Positions 54,591 through 64,000 of a DNA stretch of 64,000 nucleotides are shown one piece after another. The notes beneath the pieces are model-generated. The model made no database searches. It was not told where the DNA came from and saw nothing but the letters and a program-made list of their open reading frames with translations. The stretch lies in the NCBI GenBank assembly GCA_013399855.1, contig VXAY01001316.1, forward strand, positions 96,077 through 160,076, in the 5' to 3' direction. Each line of letters starts with the position of its first letter. The stretch's first letter is position 1. The position numbers were made by a program, and so were the translations under genes. Source of the stretch: Oxyruncus cristatus (Eukaryota > Chordata > Aves > Passeriformes > Cotingidae).

Positions 54591-57240
54591 ATTGTGCTTC
54601 AATTTTCCCTGTAAACACACGGGACTGACGGAGCCTCACCGCCGAACTTCATGGAATTGCCTTTTTGTAAATCCCTATTAAAAGTATTCTCACTGAAGCC
54701 TTTGATGGTGATTCCTTGAATGACCCAAAATCACTCATTCCTGGCAGGGGCAGGGCTGGACCTTCACCCTCCCACCCAAAAAACCCCAACCCAAGGCAGC
54801 AGGAAGGGGAGGCTTCAATTGGAACCATCCCCTGCAGGCCCAGGGTCACTAATTCCTTGTGCAACACAGAGTAAGAGGTTCCTCTTTTTTGATTTTTTTT
54901 TTTTTTCCTTCTTTGAACTGGAAGCTTCCAAGCAACAGGTTCATGTTTCTCCTCACATATGCCTCACATCTTTGCCTTTTGTTGTTTTGGCTAAATCTAT
55001 CCTCCCAGGACCCCCCAGCACACCGAGCAGCATATGGCCTTCTACTTGCTTCATTTCCAGCCCTCGTTTTTTCCCACAGTAAACCAGACTTTTTCAGGCA
55101 ATACTAATCCCTCGTGCCTGTCACTGTGAGAGAAAAGCATTAATAACTGCAGTTATCCTGGAAAGATCTGTCACCCACATTTGTTTTTCCTTTCCCTTTG
55201 GGTAATCACGCTCCAGATCTAATTACTGCCCAAATTTCTTTTGCTCCGACGAGCAGCATTTTGGGTTCCCTCCCTCCCTGCCCGGCCGGGGGGAAGCCGA
55301 ACTCCGTGGTGGGGGATCCGGGTTGATTTACACCAGCTGAGGAGCCGCCGCTCCACGTCCCTATTGCGTGTGTGGCTCGGGGTGATGGGCACGGTGCTGA
55401 CTGATGGCTTCACAAGCCGGGGGACTGAACTTGTGCGGAGCAGGGGAGTCCCACAAAACCAGGGAGAGGCTGAATGGGCTCGGGATGAGTCGGTGGGAGA
55501 GCAAAGAGAAAGGAAAAGGGGGTTTCATGCTCTCCCGCAGAGCCGGGGGCAGTGACACGGGGAAGGGGGGTTCACACTGTCACACACCGGCATTTGGGAG
55601 CCACAGCACAAGGAGGGAGCCTGAGCTGGCTGGATTTCCCTCCTTGGCTGACTCACATCTGCGAGGCGAAATGTCAGGGCTGAGCTTTGGGAAGGCGTGG
55701 AGGAGCAGATTGCAGAGCCCCGAGGGAGGCGGGTGCGGCTGACGGGCACAGCTCCCGCTTTTCCGCAGCTTTCCCTGCCGGTTTTCATGGATCAGCGATG
55801 ACACACATGGGTGAGGAGGCGTCTCCTCCTCCACCTGCCAGCAGACCGTCCCCTGGGAGCGTCCCGGCACAGCCAGCCACGGGGTGAACTGGTCAGGCTG
55901 GGGAGAGGTCAAGTGCCCAGCAAACCCTGAGGAACACCAGGAGTTCGCACTGCACCAAGGGGTGGGATAAGGGGACAGAGGGGCAAGGCGGGAGCAGGGC
56001 TGGGAGGGCGGCAGGGCAAGGGGGGCTCTGCTTTTAACTAGAATTCACTCACCCAGCTGGGCTCAGGAGCCGACAAACAGCTGGGCTGTTGGGAATGGCC
56101 GTGGGAAAGCCTGTGGTAACACAGGTTATGATTCCTGAGAGGCAAAGGGCGTAAGGAGCACAGACAGGAACTGGTGTCCGAGCAAAATCACCCAATTACC
56201 CCTCGGGGACCAGGATCGATGGCACCGTGTGGCCCTGGAATGACTCGGGGACAGGACACCGACCTGGCACTGGGGCTGTGCGTCTGCAACGAGCACTTAA
56301 AGCCATCATAAGTCAATGGGTTTGGGATCTCTCCTGGCTTAGCTGTAGCAGCTGAGGCCATGAGAGAGAATTGATGTTCTGGACAAAGCTCACCCAACCA
56401 CTTCCACTTACAGGGAGGCAAAAAAAATTGATGTATTGGCCACAAGAAGGAAGAGGAAAATACCGAGTTTTGCTTTTTTTTCTCCCCAGCGATATTCAGG
56501 ACATGAACAGAGGGAAAGGGGCCGGGGAAAGAAAAAAAAATGCAAGGAATGGGGAAACAAAAGAGAGACAAGACGTCTTTTCTTTTTTCCTTAATTAATC
56601 TTGGGAGGTGATGACAGCATGGGATGAGAAATGGGAAGTAAATGCTCTGCTAACAGCCTTTCATAAAGATCTCCGGCTTTGACAAATGAGCTCAAAGCCG
56701 CAGGACGAGGAGCCGCAGCTCTGGCGGTGCATGAGGGAGAATCCAGCGGTCAGAGGCTTGGAGCAAAGGGGGTGGGAGGGGAAAAAACCCTCCACCCCGC
56801 TGCCTGCCCGGGGCTCGGCTGAACATCTGCTTTGCCTCGCGGCTGTCGCGGCTCCAGCAGCCCCTGCTGTGCCTCAGGGCACCTTCCTTCCAGCGGGGGT
56901 TCAGCAGCAGGGCCCGGGGGGCTGAGCAGAATTGCGCTGGTCCATCACTGGTGCTTGAGCCAGGATTTATCTTGCTTCTTCCGTGGGTTTTTTTTTGGAC
57001 AAAAGTCTTGATTTTTTTGGGTGCTTTTCGAGGTACCGATTCCAGCTGGCACAGGAGAGGGATCCCAGGCTACAACAGAGAGGTCTTGGGAGAATAAATG
57101 TAGGGATTATATTAAGCGTGAGCATCAGGAACTGCAGCATTTTGTGGGACAAAATGAGAAGGAAGAAATAGAAGAATTAAACAGAAGGTTGGGAATGAAA
57201 TGGAGCAGAGTGGAATGGAAATAAATAGAAGAATGGAATG
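54591..57240. other. Single-copy sequence, no gene seen
   Basis: 54591-55240 is AT-rich with a 14-T tract at 54893-54906. 55240-55790 has raised CpG content but falls short of a clear island. 56280-56680 is A-rich. The last 60 bases before the GAATA array are degenerate GAATG/GAATA-like. No gene supported. Confidence 0.45.
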
Positions 57241-57350
57241 GAATAGAATAGAATAGAATAGAATAGAATAGAATAGAATAGAATAGAATAGAATAGAATA
57301 GAATAGAATAGAATAGAATAGAATAGAATAGAATAGAATAGAATAGAATA
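57241..57350 (+). repeat. Perfect (GAATA)22 microsatellite
   Basis: Twenty-two exact units of GAATA without interruption, flanked on the left by degenerate GGAATG and on the right by GAAATAAG. Uninterrupted arrays of this length normally mutate in length, so allele size probably varies among individuals. Confidence 0.99.
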
Positions 57351-57927
57351 GAAATAAGCAGAATTAAAAGGATTTTAGCACAATAATCCTACACCTGGGA
57401 GGTGTTCCTTTTTAATCTGGTACCTGGCATTTTGATTCCAAGACCAGAACTGAATTGTAGATTCTTTTTTTCTTGGATTCTGATTATTCATCAGCAAATT
57501 GGGGCCAGGGCTGGCAAGGGCCTCTGGAATCAGCGAGAGCAGTTGGAGACACGTAGATGCTACTCCCCCAGGACAGCCCAAGCTATAAACTTTATTGCCC
57601 TGTAAAGAGGAACCTGCAACATCAGAGGCTTTTCAGGGATCAATAAAATCAGCGTTAACTAAACTGTCAGCAGTCACTCTGCCCTTCCCCCAGCCTGCTC
57701 TGCTGTTCAGTTCCAATTAGGCTAAATTGGGACTCCGAATTTTGGGTGGAAGCCAAACTGTCAATCCCATAATCGGTTGTGAACAATGTAAGCAATGTCT
57801 GTCTAATCTGTAAATGACCAGCTCGTCTGAGAGGCTCCTGTAATGATGCTACAACAACCACTGGGGTGGGAATTATTCATGTCTGGAAAGAAGGAGGGGG
57901 GAATAAATCCCTTTGGGAACTGGTGGT
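57351..57927. promoter_or_regulatory. AT-rich single-copy stretch, possible conserved non-coding element
   Basis: 57600-57860 carries AGCGTTAACTAAACTG, CAATTAGGCTAAATTGG and CCATAATCGGTTG words, AT-rich against a GC-rich background. No open frame of interest. Regulatory role inferred only. Confidence 0.2.
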
Positions 57928-58070
57928 CATAGAATCCCAGAACGGTTTGGGTTGGAAGGGACCTTAAAGATCATCTCCTTCCACGGGCAGGGACACCTTC
58001 CACCTGCCCAGGTTGCTCAGAGCCTCGTCCAACCCGGTCCTGGCAGTTTAAAGGGCTTCAAACCTCAAGG
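57928..58070 (-). mobile_element. CR1 LINE 3' fragment with tail
   Basis: TCATAGAATCCCAGAACGG tail, GGTTTGGGTTGGAAGGGACC, TTAAAGATCATCTCCTTCCA, CAGGTTGCTCAGAGCCTCG and GGTCCTGGCAGTTTAAAGGG. Confidence 0.95.
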
Positions 58071-58710
58071 GTTAACTGGAAGAAAATGGGGGAGAAAGAG
58101 GAAAATTGGAGGTGGGAGGGATTTCAGATGGTTTTAGGGACACGAGAAGGTGCCCTGCGGGGTGGGGGCAGAGCTGGGGCACCAGAGGCTGCTCGGCGGC
58201 GATGGTGGGAGAGGTTTGAGGTTGGTGGTGAAGCCCTGCCCGAGATAAATCGCTGCCCTCGAGGGCATGGCCCTGTCAGCCAGTCCAAACCCCCGCATGT
58301 TTGAGTGGAGGCAGCCAAAAAACCCCCCAGCGAAGCCACTGCCGGCACAGCGCTCGGAGCTCCCTTTGACCGGGGCAGCGCTGAAGAGGCGTGAGAAGAG
58401 GCTGCTGTGAAATGCAAACACGCAGCCAGGAATGCCGGGCTCGGGGAGCGAGGGGCAGGGGGCAAGGGGGCGGCAAAGCCAGGTAAATAACAGTTTAAGT
58501 ACAGTAAAATCAAGAAAATCCCTGGGAGGTGGTGGCGATGGCGAGGTGGGGTGTCTGGAACCTGAGCCTGGGGGGCAGACACGGGAGCTGCCCGGCACAA
58601 GGGTTGGGCCAGGAGCAGTTCGGGGGGGATTTGGAGGAAAATCCACAGTGTGAGCTCATGGGTTTGCCCTGGAGAGACCTGAGGGTCTGAGCGTCCTTGC
58701 ACAGATCCAC
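58071..58710. other. GC-rich single-copy sequence
   Basis: Purine-rich at 58080-58200, then GC-rich with scattered CpGs (58250-58450). No gene recognised. Confidence 0.45.
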
Positions 58711-58863
58711 GGAATCACAGAATCCCAGGATATCTGAGCTGGGAGGGACCCGCAAGGACCATCCAGTCCAACCCTCAGCCCTGCACGGGCCCATCCCCAA
58801 GAGTCACCCTCCATGCTCCAAAGGGTCATCCAAACCCTCCTGGAGCTCTGGCAGCCTTGGAAA
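58711..58863 (-). mobile_element. CR1 LINE 3' fragment with tail
   Basis: GGAATCACAGAATCCCAGGA tail, GAGCTGGGAGGGACCCGCAA, GGACCATCCAGTCCAACCCT, CACGGGCCCATCCCCAAGAG and CTCCTGGAGCTCTGGCAGCC. Confidence 0.95.
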
Positions 58864-59027
58864 GAGTAAGTGGGAATAAGAGGGTGAGTTTTGGGGAGGA
58901 AAGCCCCACTTTTCCCCGTTCTCCACCGCAGCATTCAGGAAGAATTCCTTAAATCCCTCATTTCCCCTTGAACACTTATCAAAGCCTCTGCCTGCCCTGC
59001 TGCCTTTGCTCCTCGCCGGCAGCACAG
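58864..59027. other. Single-copy sequence with an exon-like segment
   Basis: 58932-59027 is flanked by a pyrimidine-rich acceptor (TTTTCCCCGTTCTCCACCGCAG) region ending at 58931 and the donor CAGGTAAGA. It is treated as a finding, not a called exon, because no homology is recognised. Confidence 0.3.
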
Positions 59028-59240
59028 GTAAGAATAGCAACGATAAAAAATTAAAAGCTACAATAAACATTATTGATGCCATTCCTAACGAGACAGAGGA
59101 AGGGAAGGAAAAGGAGAGGATGCTGCCGAGATAAATATCGTCTGTCAGCCATAAATTACAGCCGTCATTAGGCTGCTACTCTGGGGCCTGACAAATTATT
59201 TTGTGCAAGTACATGCTCAGCTGAGCCTTCCAGTCTCAGC
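59028..59240. promoter_or_regulatory. TAAT-rich island, possible developmental enhancer
   Basis: Words include AAAAAATTAAAAGC, AAACATTATTGATGCC, GAGATAAATATCG, CTGTCAGCCATAAATTACAG, CCGTCATTAGGCTGC and CCTGACAAATTATTTTG. TGACA next to ATTA resembles MEIS/PBX-HOX sites and CCATAAATTA a posterior HOX/CDX site. The combination is typical of deeply conserved vertebrate non-coding elements; function is inferred. Confidence 0.3.
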
Positions 59241-59750
59241 TATTCCGAGGCTGCACCTTAAAAAAAAAAAATCAATCCGATCGATCCTGTATCAGTCTGG
59301 GATCCAGCTGGAATAGTGTTGGGCTCCCACGGAGCTCCTGGGAGAGGAGGAGGAATTTTTGGAATGGCATGGGTGAGTTCAGTGGAGTGAGGAAGGGGAA
59401 GGGGGGGCTCTGTGCAGGGCTTGCTGCAGGTCCCCAGCTGGGTCTGCAGGCTGCCAGCCCCATGCTGACTTCCCAGCTTGAGGATTTGGGATGGTTTTTT
59501 TATGAAGGATGGGTTTTTCCATGGCTGTGCCCTTCCAGGAGAGAGCCCCACGGGCCCAGATCTGGGGGTGCAGGAGCCACCTCAGGGGGCACCGTGGCAC
59601 TGGAACGGGCAGCAGAAGAGGGGCAGTGCCAGTGGCTCTCTGTCCATCTGTGACCCCCTGGGCCCCCAGCCCTGGCGGCTCAGGATGTGCACCTGCTTCT
59701 CTCAGAGTTTTTTGTCATTCCAGAGGGATCCCAGCACCTTCCTCACAACC
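59241..59750. other. Single-copy sequence, no gene seen
   Basis: Begins with an A-tract at 59260-59270. No repeat or exon recognised. Confidence 0.5.
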
Positions 59751-60035
59751 ATAGAATCATAGAATCATAGAATCAGACGGGTTGGAAAGGACCTCTGAGA
59801 TCATCAAGTCCAACCCTTGATCCACCCCCACCGCGGTTCCCAGACTATGGCACTCAGTGCCACGTCCAGCCTCATCTTAAACACCTCCAGGGACGGAGAA
59901 TCCACCACTTCCCTGGGCAGCCCATTCCAATGGCTGATTACCCTCTCTGGAAAGAATTTCTTTCTGCTATCTAACCTAAACCTCCCCTGGCACAGCTTAA
60001 GGCCGAGCCCTCTTGTCCTACTGCTGGTTACTGCT
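59751..60035 (-). mobile_element. Well-preserved CR1 LINE 3' end
   Basis: Three octamers of the antisense tail (CATAGAATCATAGAATCATA), GGGTTGGAAAGGACCTCTGA, CAAGTCCAACCCTTGATCCA, GCACTCAGTGCCACGTCCAG, CAGCCCATTCCAATGGCTGA and ACCTAAACCTCCCCTGGCAC. Same branch as the nested copy 28884-29453. Little decay is visible, so it is probably among the youngest insertions here. Confidence 0.97.
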
Positions 60036-60057
60036 GCTTACCATGGCCCTTCCTAGA

Positions 60058-60195
60058 GACTATCAGAGAACCTTTGGAGCTGGAAGGGACCCACAGGGAT
60101 CATCCAATCCAGCTCCTAAGTGCACGGCCCCTGTGGGGATCAACCTTGGTGTTCTTGGCACCGAGCCCTGACAAACTGAGCTCATCTCAGGGTCC
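60058..60195 (-). mobile_element. tRNA-Ile/CR1 chimeric SINE (TguSINE1-like), decayed
   Basis: Read on the minus strand: GACC start, TGAGCTCAGTTTGTCAGGGC (compare the tRNA-Ile A-box region TTAGCTCAGTTGGTTAGAGC), CTCGGTGCCAAGAACACCAA (compare the anticodon arm of tRNA-Ile), a shortened B-box region GGTTGATCCCC lacking about six bases, then GGGCCGTGCA. A CR1 3' end follows directly (GATGATCCCTGTGGGTCCCT, TCCAGCTCCAAAGG). Such chimeras, mobilised by CR1, are known from passerines as TguSINE1. This copy has lost its octamer tail apart from CTCTGATAG and is not a functional tRNA. Confidence 0.82.
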
Positions 60196-61207
60196 CTGAC
60201 CTTCAGCTGATCCCATGGGTAATAAAAAGGGGGTGATGCCTTCAGGGTAACCCCAAATCTCCCCGTGCCCACAGGCCCCTGCAGCTTTAGCTCAGCTTCC
60301 AGCCCTTCTGTCCCATGCTCTGAGTTCCATCCAGCCTCAACCCACCACACCTCATCCCTCAGGTCCCAGGGCTCTTGTGTGGACTGGCAGGCAACTCCTG
60401 CACTGCCAAAAGCAGCCCTGGAATTGCCTCCCCCACACTCCTCAGACACCTCAAATGGCAGGAAAAACGGAGAAAAGGGGGAAAATCCGTGTTGTGGCGC
60501 AGCCTTTCCAAAAGCCATTCATCCCGGGGCTCTTCTAAGAGGCATCAAATGAGATTCCTGCAGCAGGTGATTTGTTTTGTCCTTCTCCTGCCTGCTCAGA
60601 TTAATCTCTGCTCCTGAAGTAGTGGTGTCATTTCCCGGAGACAGACGGCACAGGGACCAGGGAGCCCCATAAATTAGAGACAATTCCAGATCCATCCATC
60701 TTCCTTCCCACTCTCCATCCCCACGCCTTCCACGGGGCAAGGGCAGGCCCTGCAGGTACCACCACAGCCGCTGCTCTGGGGACTAATAAATATAATAAAC
60801 CCCCTCAGGATGGGAGAGGTTTGAACAACAGAGGGATTCTGGTGCTCGGAAGCACTTTGCCTTCTGCTGTTTTCCTTTTCCTCGCTCTTTGGAGGAGCGG
60901 GGTCTTGGTCAGCAGTGAAATGCAACATCCCTGATTTAATTTTTTTCCCCATGCCAGCCTTTTTTTTTGGGGGGAAAAAAGACAGTTTTGAGCAAGAAGA
61001 GGGGGTTTGCAACCTCAAAGCTGGACTGGAGGGCTGGGCCTTCAAAGGAGGGAGCAAGTCCAAGGTGATTGGATTTACTTGGGATCACGTGAGGGTGTAG
61101 GGATGGATGGGAGAGCTCAGAGTGCACCTGATTCAAAACCATCCTGCACACAGTGGTCTCAGACCTGGCCCCTCTGAGCACCTTTAATGGGAATATATCC
61201 ACTAAAT
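60196..61207. other. Single-copy sequence, no gene seen
   Basis: A donor- or repeat-free stretch with poly-T/G runs at 60938-60975. No gene recognised. Confidence 0.5.
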
Positions 61208-61275
61208 ATCATAAAACCATTAAGGTTGGAAAAGACTTCCAAGATCAGCAAGTCCAACCCTCAAACCTTTGTGCA
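61208..61275 (-). mobile_element. CR1 LINE extreme 3' end
   Basis: ATCATAAAACCATTAAGGTT, GGAAAAGACTTCCAAGATCA and GCAAGTCCAACCCTCAAACC. Same branch as 34957 and 44023. The 5' truncation point is followed by the TA/CA microsatellite. Confidence 0.9.
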
Positions 61276-61313
61276 AATGTCTGTTTACGTACACATACAC
61301 AAGGGACATATGT

Positions 61314-61315
61314 AA

Positions 61316-61348
<33 letters not shown>

Positions 61349-61349
61349 G
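61314..61349 (+). repeat. Compound (TA)n(CA)n microsatellite
   Basis: About ten TA dinucleotides followed by about seven CA dinucleotides without interruption. It can be expected to vary in length among individuals. Confidence 0.97.
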
Positions 61350-62081
61350 ATTATCCCTGGGTAACCAAATGAAAGCTTGGAGGAGCCAGGAACACCACTG
61401 TTTATTATTTATGGACTGCACACTGTGACAAGCCCCACACGGGCCTAAAAGGCAGCTCAGCCTCTCCCCTAAGGGGTTTGAAAGCTTAATCAGACAAACC
61501 CGTGTGAGAGCCCTGAGGGCTGGAGGGGACTGGCCAAGGCTGCGGGAAGGGGATGAGGCTTTGGCTCTCCCAAAATTCCAGCTATTCCCAGTGATCAGTG
61601 ATGGCAGCATCACCTGGAGTGTTGCTTCTGCATTCCCAGAGCTCCAGGAGGGTGACAGGGACTCGGAGGAGGACACATCCCCACCCCGGGGTCACTCCCC
61701 TGTGGAAAACCACCCCGTGCAGGTCCCGTCCCTGCAGGCAGGAGCCACCCCCGCAATGGGAGCGGAAGGGCAGCTCTTCCTGGTGTGTGAGTTTTTAAAG
61801 CTGCCTGGTGTCAGCTGAGTGCCTGCCTGTCTCTGTTTGCCCCTGCTGAGAAGATTCATTACTTTGATGGATTTGGGTAATTTTTTCAAGTGCTTCTGGT
61901 GACAAACAATAACAGTCCCTTCACTCTCGGCTCCGGAGCGAGGAGAGGGGTTGGGGGGAAGCAGGGGGTGCCTCAGAGGGGATTTCTCGCAAGGAAAACT
62001 CCCTCATCCCACATCAGTTGCTTGCTCTTAGCAGCTCTCCGGGTGCCAGAAGGCAAAGCCCCGCAGGGCAGGGGGAATTTC
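61350..62081. other. Single-copy sequence, no gene seen
   Basis: No repeat or exon recognised. Confidence 0.5.
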
Positions 62082-62190
62082 ACAGCGTCACAGGATGTGC
62101 TGAGTTGGAAGGGACCCGTAAGGGTCACCGAGTCCAACCCACAGACCCATGTGCCACATCACACCATGTGCCTGAGGTATCATCCAGATC
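62082..62190 (-). mobile_element. CR1 LINE 3' fragment
   Basis: GCGTCACAGGATGTGCTGAG worn tail, TTGGAAGGGACCCGTAAGGG, TCACCGAGTCCAACCCACAG and CACACCATGTGCCTGAGG. Confidence 0.9.
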
Positions 62191-63196
62191 TGGGGGGTTT
62201 CCCTGCAGGAAAGAGCAGGGCCATGGGTGTGAACAGGCTGCTGAGGCTCCAAAATTCCATCCATGCCTTCATTTGCTCAGCTGCAGCACAGCAAACTGGC
62301 CTGGTGTCAGGAGAAAGGGCCGGGAGAGGGATGAGGAGTCACAGGGAAGGAGGCACCTGAGGATGTGGGGGATGTGCCCGTACTGGTGGGTCGTGGACAC
62401 TGCTGGATGTTTCCATAGGAGTCCTCCAGAGGGAAAGATTCCATCCTGAGTGGGTGATCATCTCTGCTGTGACTGCAGGGGCTCCCAAGGGATCAGTTTG
62501 GCCAGACAGGCTCAATCACTGCTGGTGACAGAGGCCAGGATTTATGGCTGCAGGATCATGGGCAGGGGAGGGTTTGGAAACTCCTTATCTGTGGAGATAC
62601 TGGAGCCAGGCAGCAGGAATGGTCCCCTGGCACCACTGCCAGCTGACAGGAGTGGGAACGGGGACAGGGAGAGGGAGAGTAGCCAAGGCTCTCCATGATG
62701 GTGAAACCAAGGTCAAGACGCACAGTGAAGTCCCCGGAGCTCTGGCTGAGGTCACCTAAGTGGCATTTTTCTGCCATAAATGTTTCATGGTTCTGTGGAG
62801 AGGTGGAGGGGAAGGGGCTGGGAAGGGGCTTCCTGCAGCTGAGCCAAGAGCAAGCACATTCCTCGTGCTCAGGCCGTGCCTGCAGTGCTGGCTGAGATCC
62901 TTGGCTGGGTTTCCTGGTAATGGGGTTCCTGTGGTGAAAACAGGCTGCTCTGATGGCCAGAGCAGTCATCCAGCTTTGGCTTCCACCTTCCCGCTCCCCC
63001 AGGCCTGCAGTAAGACTTCCTGGGAGTGCTGGAAGGTCCCAGGGCTGGGGTGGCTGATGGCAGAGCAACCTCCTGGCAGAGCTGACCCTGAACCACAGAG
63101 AATGCCCCAAGTCTCTTTGGTGCCCGAGCACAGCCCCAGAGCTCTGCCTGGCTGCCCGTGAGCTCTTGGCCACGGCAGAGGGGTGGTCTCAGCTTT
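62191..63196. other. Single-copy sequence, no gene seen
   Basis: GC-rich. Two plus-strand and two minus-strand frames overlap throughout without any domain. Confidence 0.5.
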
Positions 63197-63320
63197 CACG
63201 GAATCATTAAGGTTGGGAAAGTCCTCCGAGGTCACTGATTCCAACCACTAACCTGGCACTGCCAGGCCCACCACTAAACTATGTCCCTAAGCAGCACATC
63301 TACAATTCCATGTGCCTTCC
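63197..63320 (-). mobile_element. CR1 LINE 3' fragment
   Basis: TTCACGGAATCATTAAGGTT worn tail, GGGAAAGTCCTCCGAGGTCA, CAACCACTAACCTGGCACTG and AAACTATGTCCCTAAGCAGC. Same branch as 34957 and 44023. Confidence 0.94.
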
Positions 63321-64000
63321 CTGGCCACATTCCAGGCAGCCAGGATGAGATGGAGGGGTCACTGTCTCCCCAAAATCAGCCCACAGGAAGCAGGAGGTGA
63401 GTGATGTGAGGCAGGAGGCTGAAGGAGAAGAAATCCCTAAAAGCTCTGCTGAAGCAAAACCCCACAGACCCAGTGGTGAGTACTGGGCCCCCACCCCCAT
63501 GGCAGAGAAGAGTCTCCACCTCCACCCAGGCCGTGGGATGCACTCGGATTTTGCAGAGGTCATTTAACCTTCCCTGGGCCACCTGCTTGGGCATTGGCAT
63601 CCAGATGATGGCACAAAAAGAGGAACATCCCAGGGACCAAAGGTGCTCAGGTTCCGGAGCACCAGCCACAGGTTCAGCTGGTTTGTACAAGGAGACAGAA
63701 GGGAGGCAGAAGGGTTTGTCTGGGCCTCACCCGTCAGGAGATCAAAAGCAGTAACTAAGGGGAGTGGGAAGGAGGGGCACTGACAGCCTGGATTTATCCA
63801 GCTTTGGGAGACCTCCAGATGAAGGAGCAGAGAAGTGTTTGAGCTTCCCCAGGGAATGGCCTCAACTGGCACGTGAAAAAACCTCATTTCTGCTCCTTGG
63901 GGAATGAGCTGGGCCTTGATCTACAGCTCCCACCTTGGTCTGGGCATCCACATCCCTGAGGGACTCACCATCCCGAAAAATGGCACAGACAGGGCAGGGC
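63321..64000. other. Single-copy sequence, no gene seen
   Basis: Moderate GC to the window end; nothing recognised. Confidence 0.5.

Noticed and set aside
55240..55790. Possible CpG-island promoter
   Set aside because: CpGs are more frequent than in the flanks but I estimate only about half to 0.6 of expectation over 300 bp, and no exon follows. Too weak to call.
1..64000. Endogenous retrovirus LTRs, DNA transposons, CRISPR arrays, operons
   Set aside because: No TG...CA-bounded repeated ends, primer-binding site, polypurine tract next to an LTR, terminal inverted repeats with target duplications, or regularly spaced repeats were seen. The sequence is vertebrate nuclear DNA, so prokaryotic feature types do not apply.

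Overview
This window looks like nuclear DNA from a bird, most likely a passerine. It contains about forty fragments of CR1, the dominant avian LINE, recognised by their 3' UTR wording and by tails built on the octamer ATTCTRTG. It also holds one decayed SINE (60058-60195) that joins a tRNA-Ile-like head to a CR1 tail, the architecture described for passerine TguSINE1. The remaining sequence is GC-rich and single-copy looking, with scattered AT-rich islands, which fits an avian intron or intergenic region. I could support no protein-coding gene, rRNA, intact tRNA, CRISPR array or retroviral LTR. The long open frames are what stop-poor GC-rich DNA and antisense CR1 produce.

Layout. 1-5.6 kb is single-copy sequence with three minus-strand CR1 fragments and one weak direct repeat. 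5.6-30 kb carries 15 plus-strand and 5 minus-strand CR1 pieces. It also holds a large, well-preserved inverted repeat that is not CR1 (arms 9250-9501 and 10126-10371), a tandem duplication with an N at its junction (8274-8456), a 76-nt all-purine run (14660-14735), a CpG cluster (16030-16200), a 12-bp minisatellite (25045-25100), and a plus-strand CR1 inserted into an older minus-strand CR1 (28835-29520). From 30 to 64 kb almost every CR1 lies on the minus strand. The exception is the longest copy (45690-46478), which keeps a decayed end of the CR1 reverse-transcriptase frame. This half also has a perfect (GAATA)22 array (57241-57350), a TA/CA microsatellite (61314-61349), the SINE, and several TAAT-rich islands that resemble conserved non-coding enhancers.

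How the parts may relate. The right half has three exon-like segments on the plus strand with good splice-site matches (39693-39879, 52974-53060, 58932-59027). The same half has CR1 insertions nearly all antisense to that strand. One reading is that 30-64 kb lies inside a gene or long non-coding RNA transcribed left to right. This is inference from sequence alone. The window holds no obvious new enzyme system; the best candidates for a second look are the inverted repeat, the exon-like segments with adjacent TAAT-rich islands, and the nested or chimeric retroposons. All coordinates of repeat edges were read by eye and may be off by several bases.
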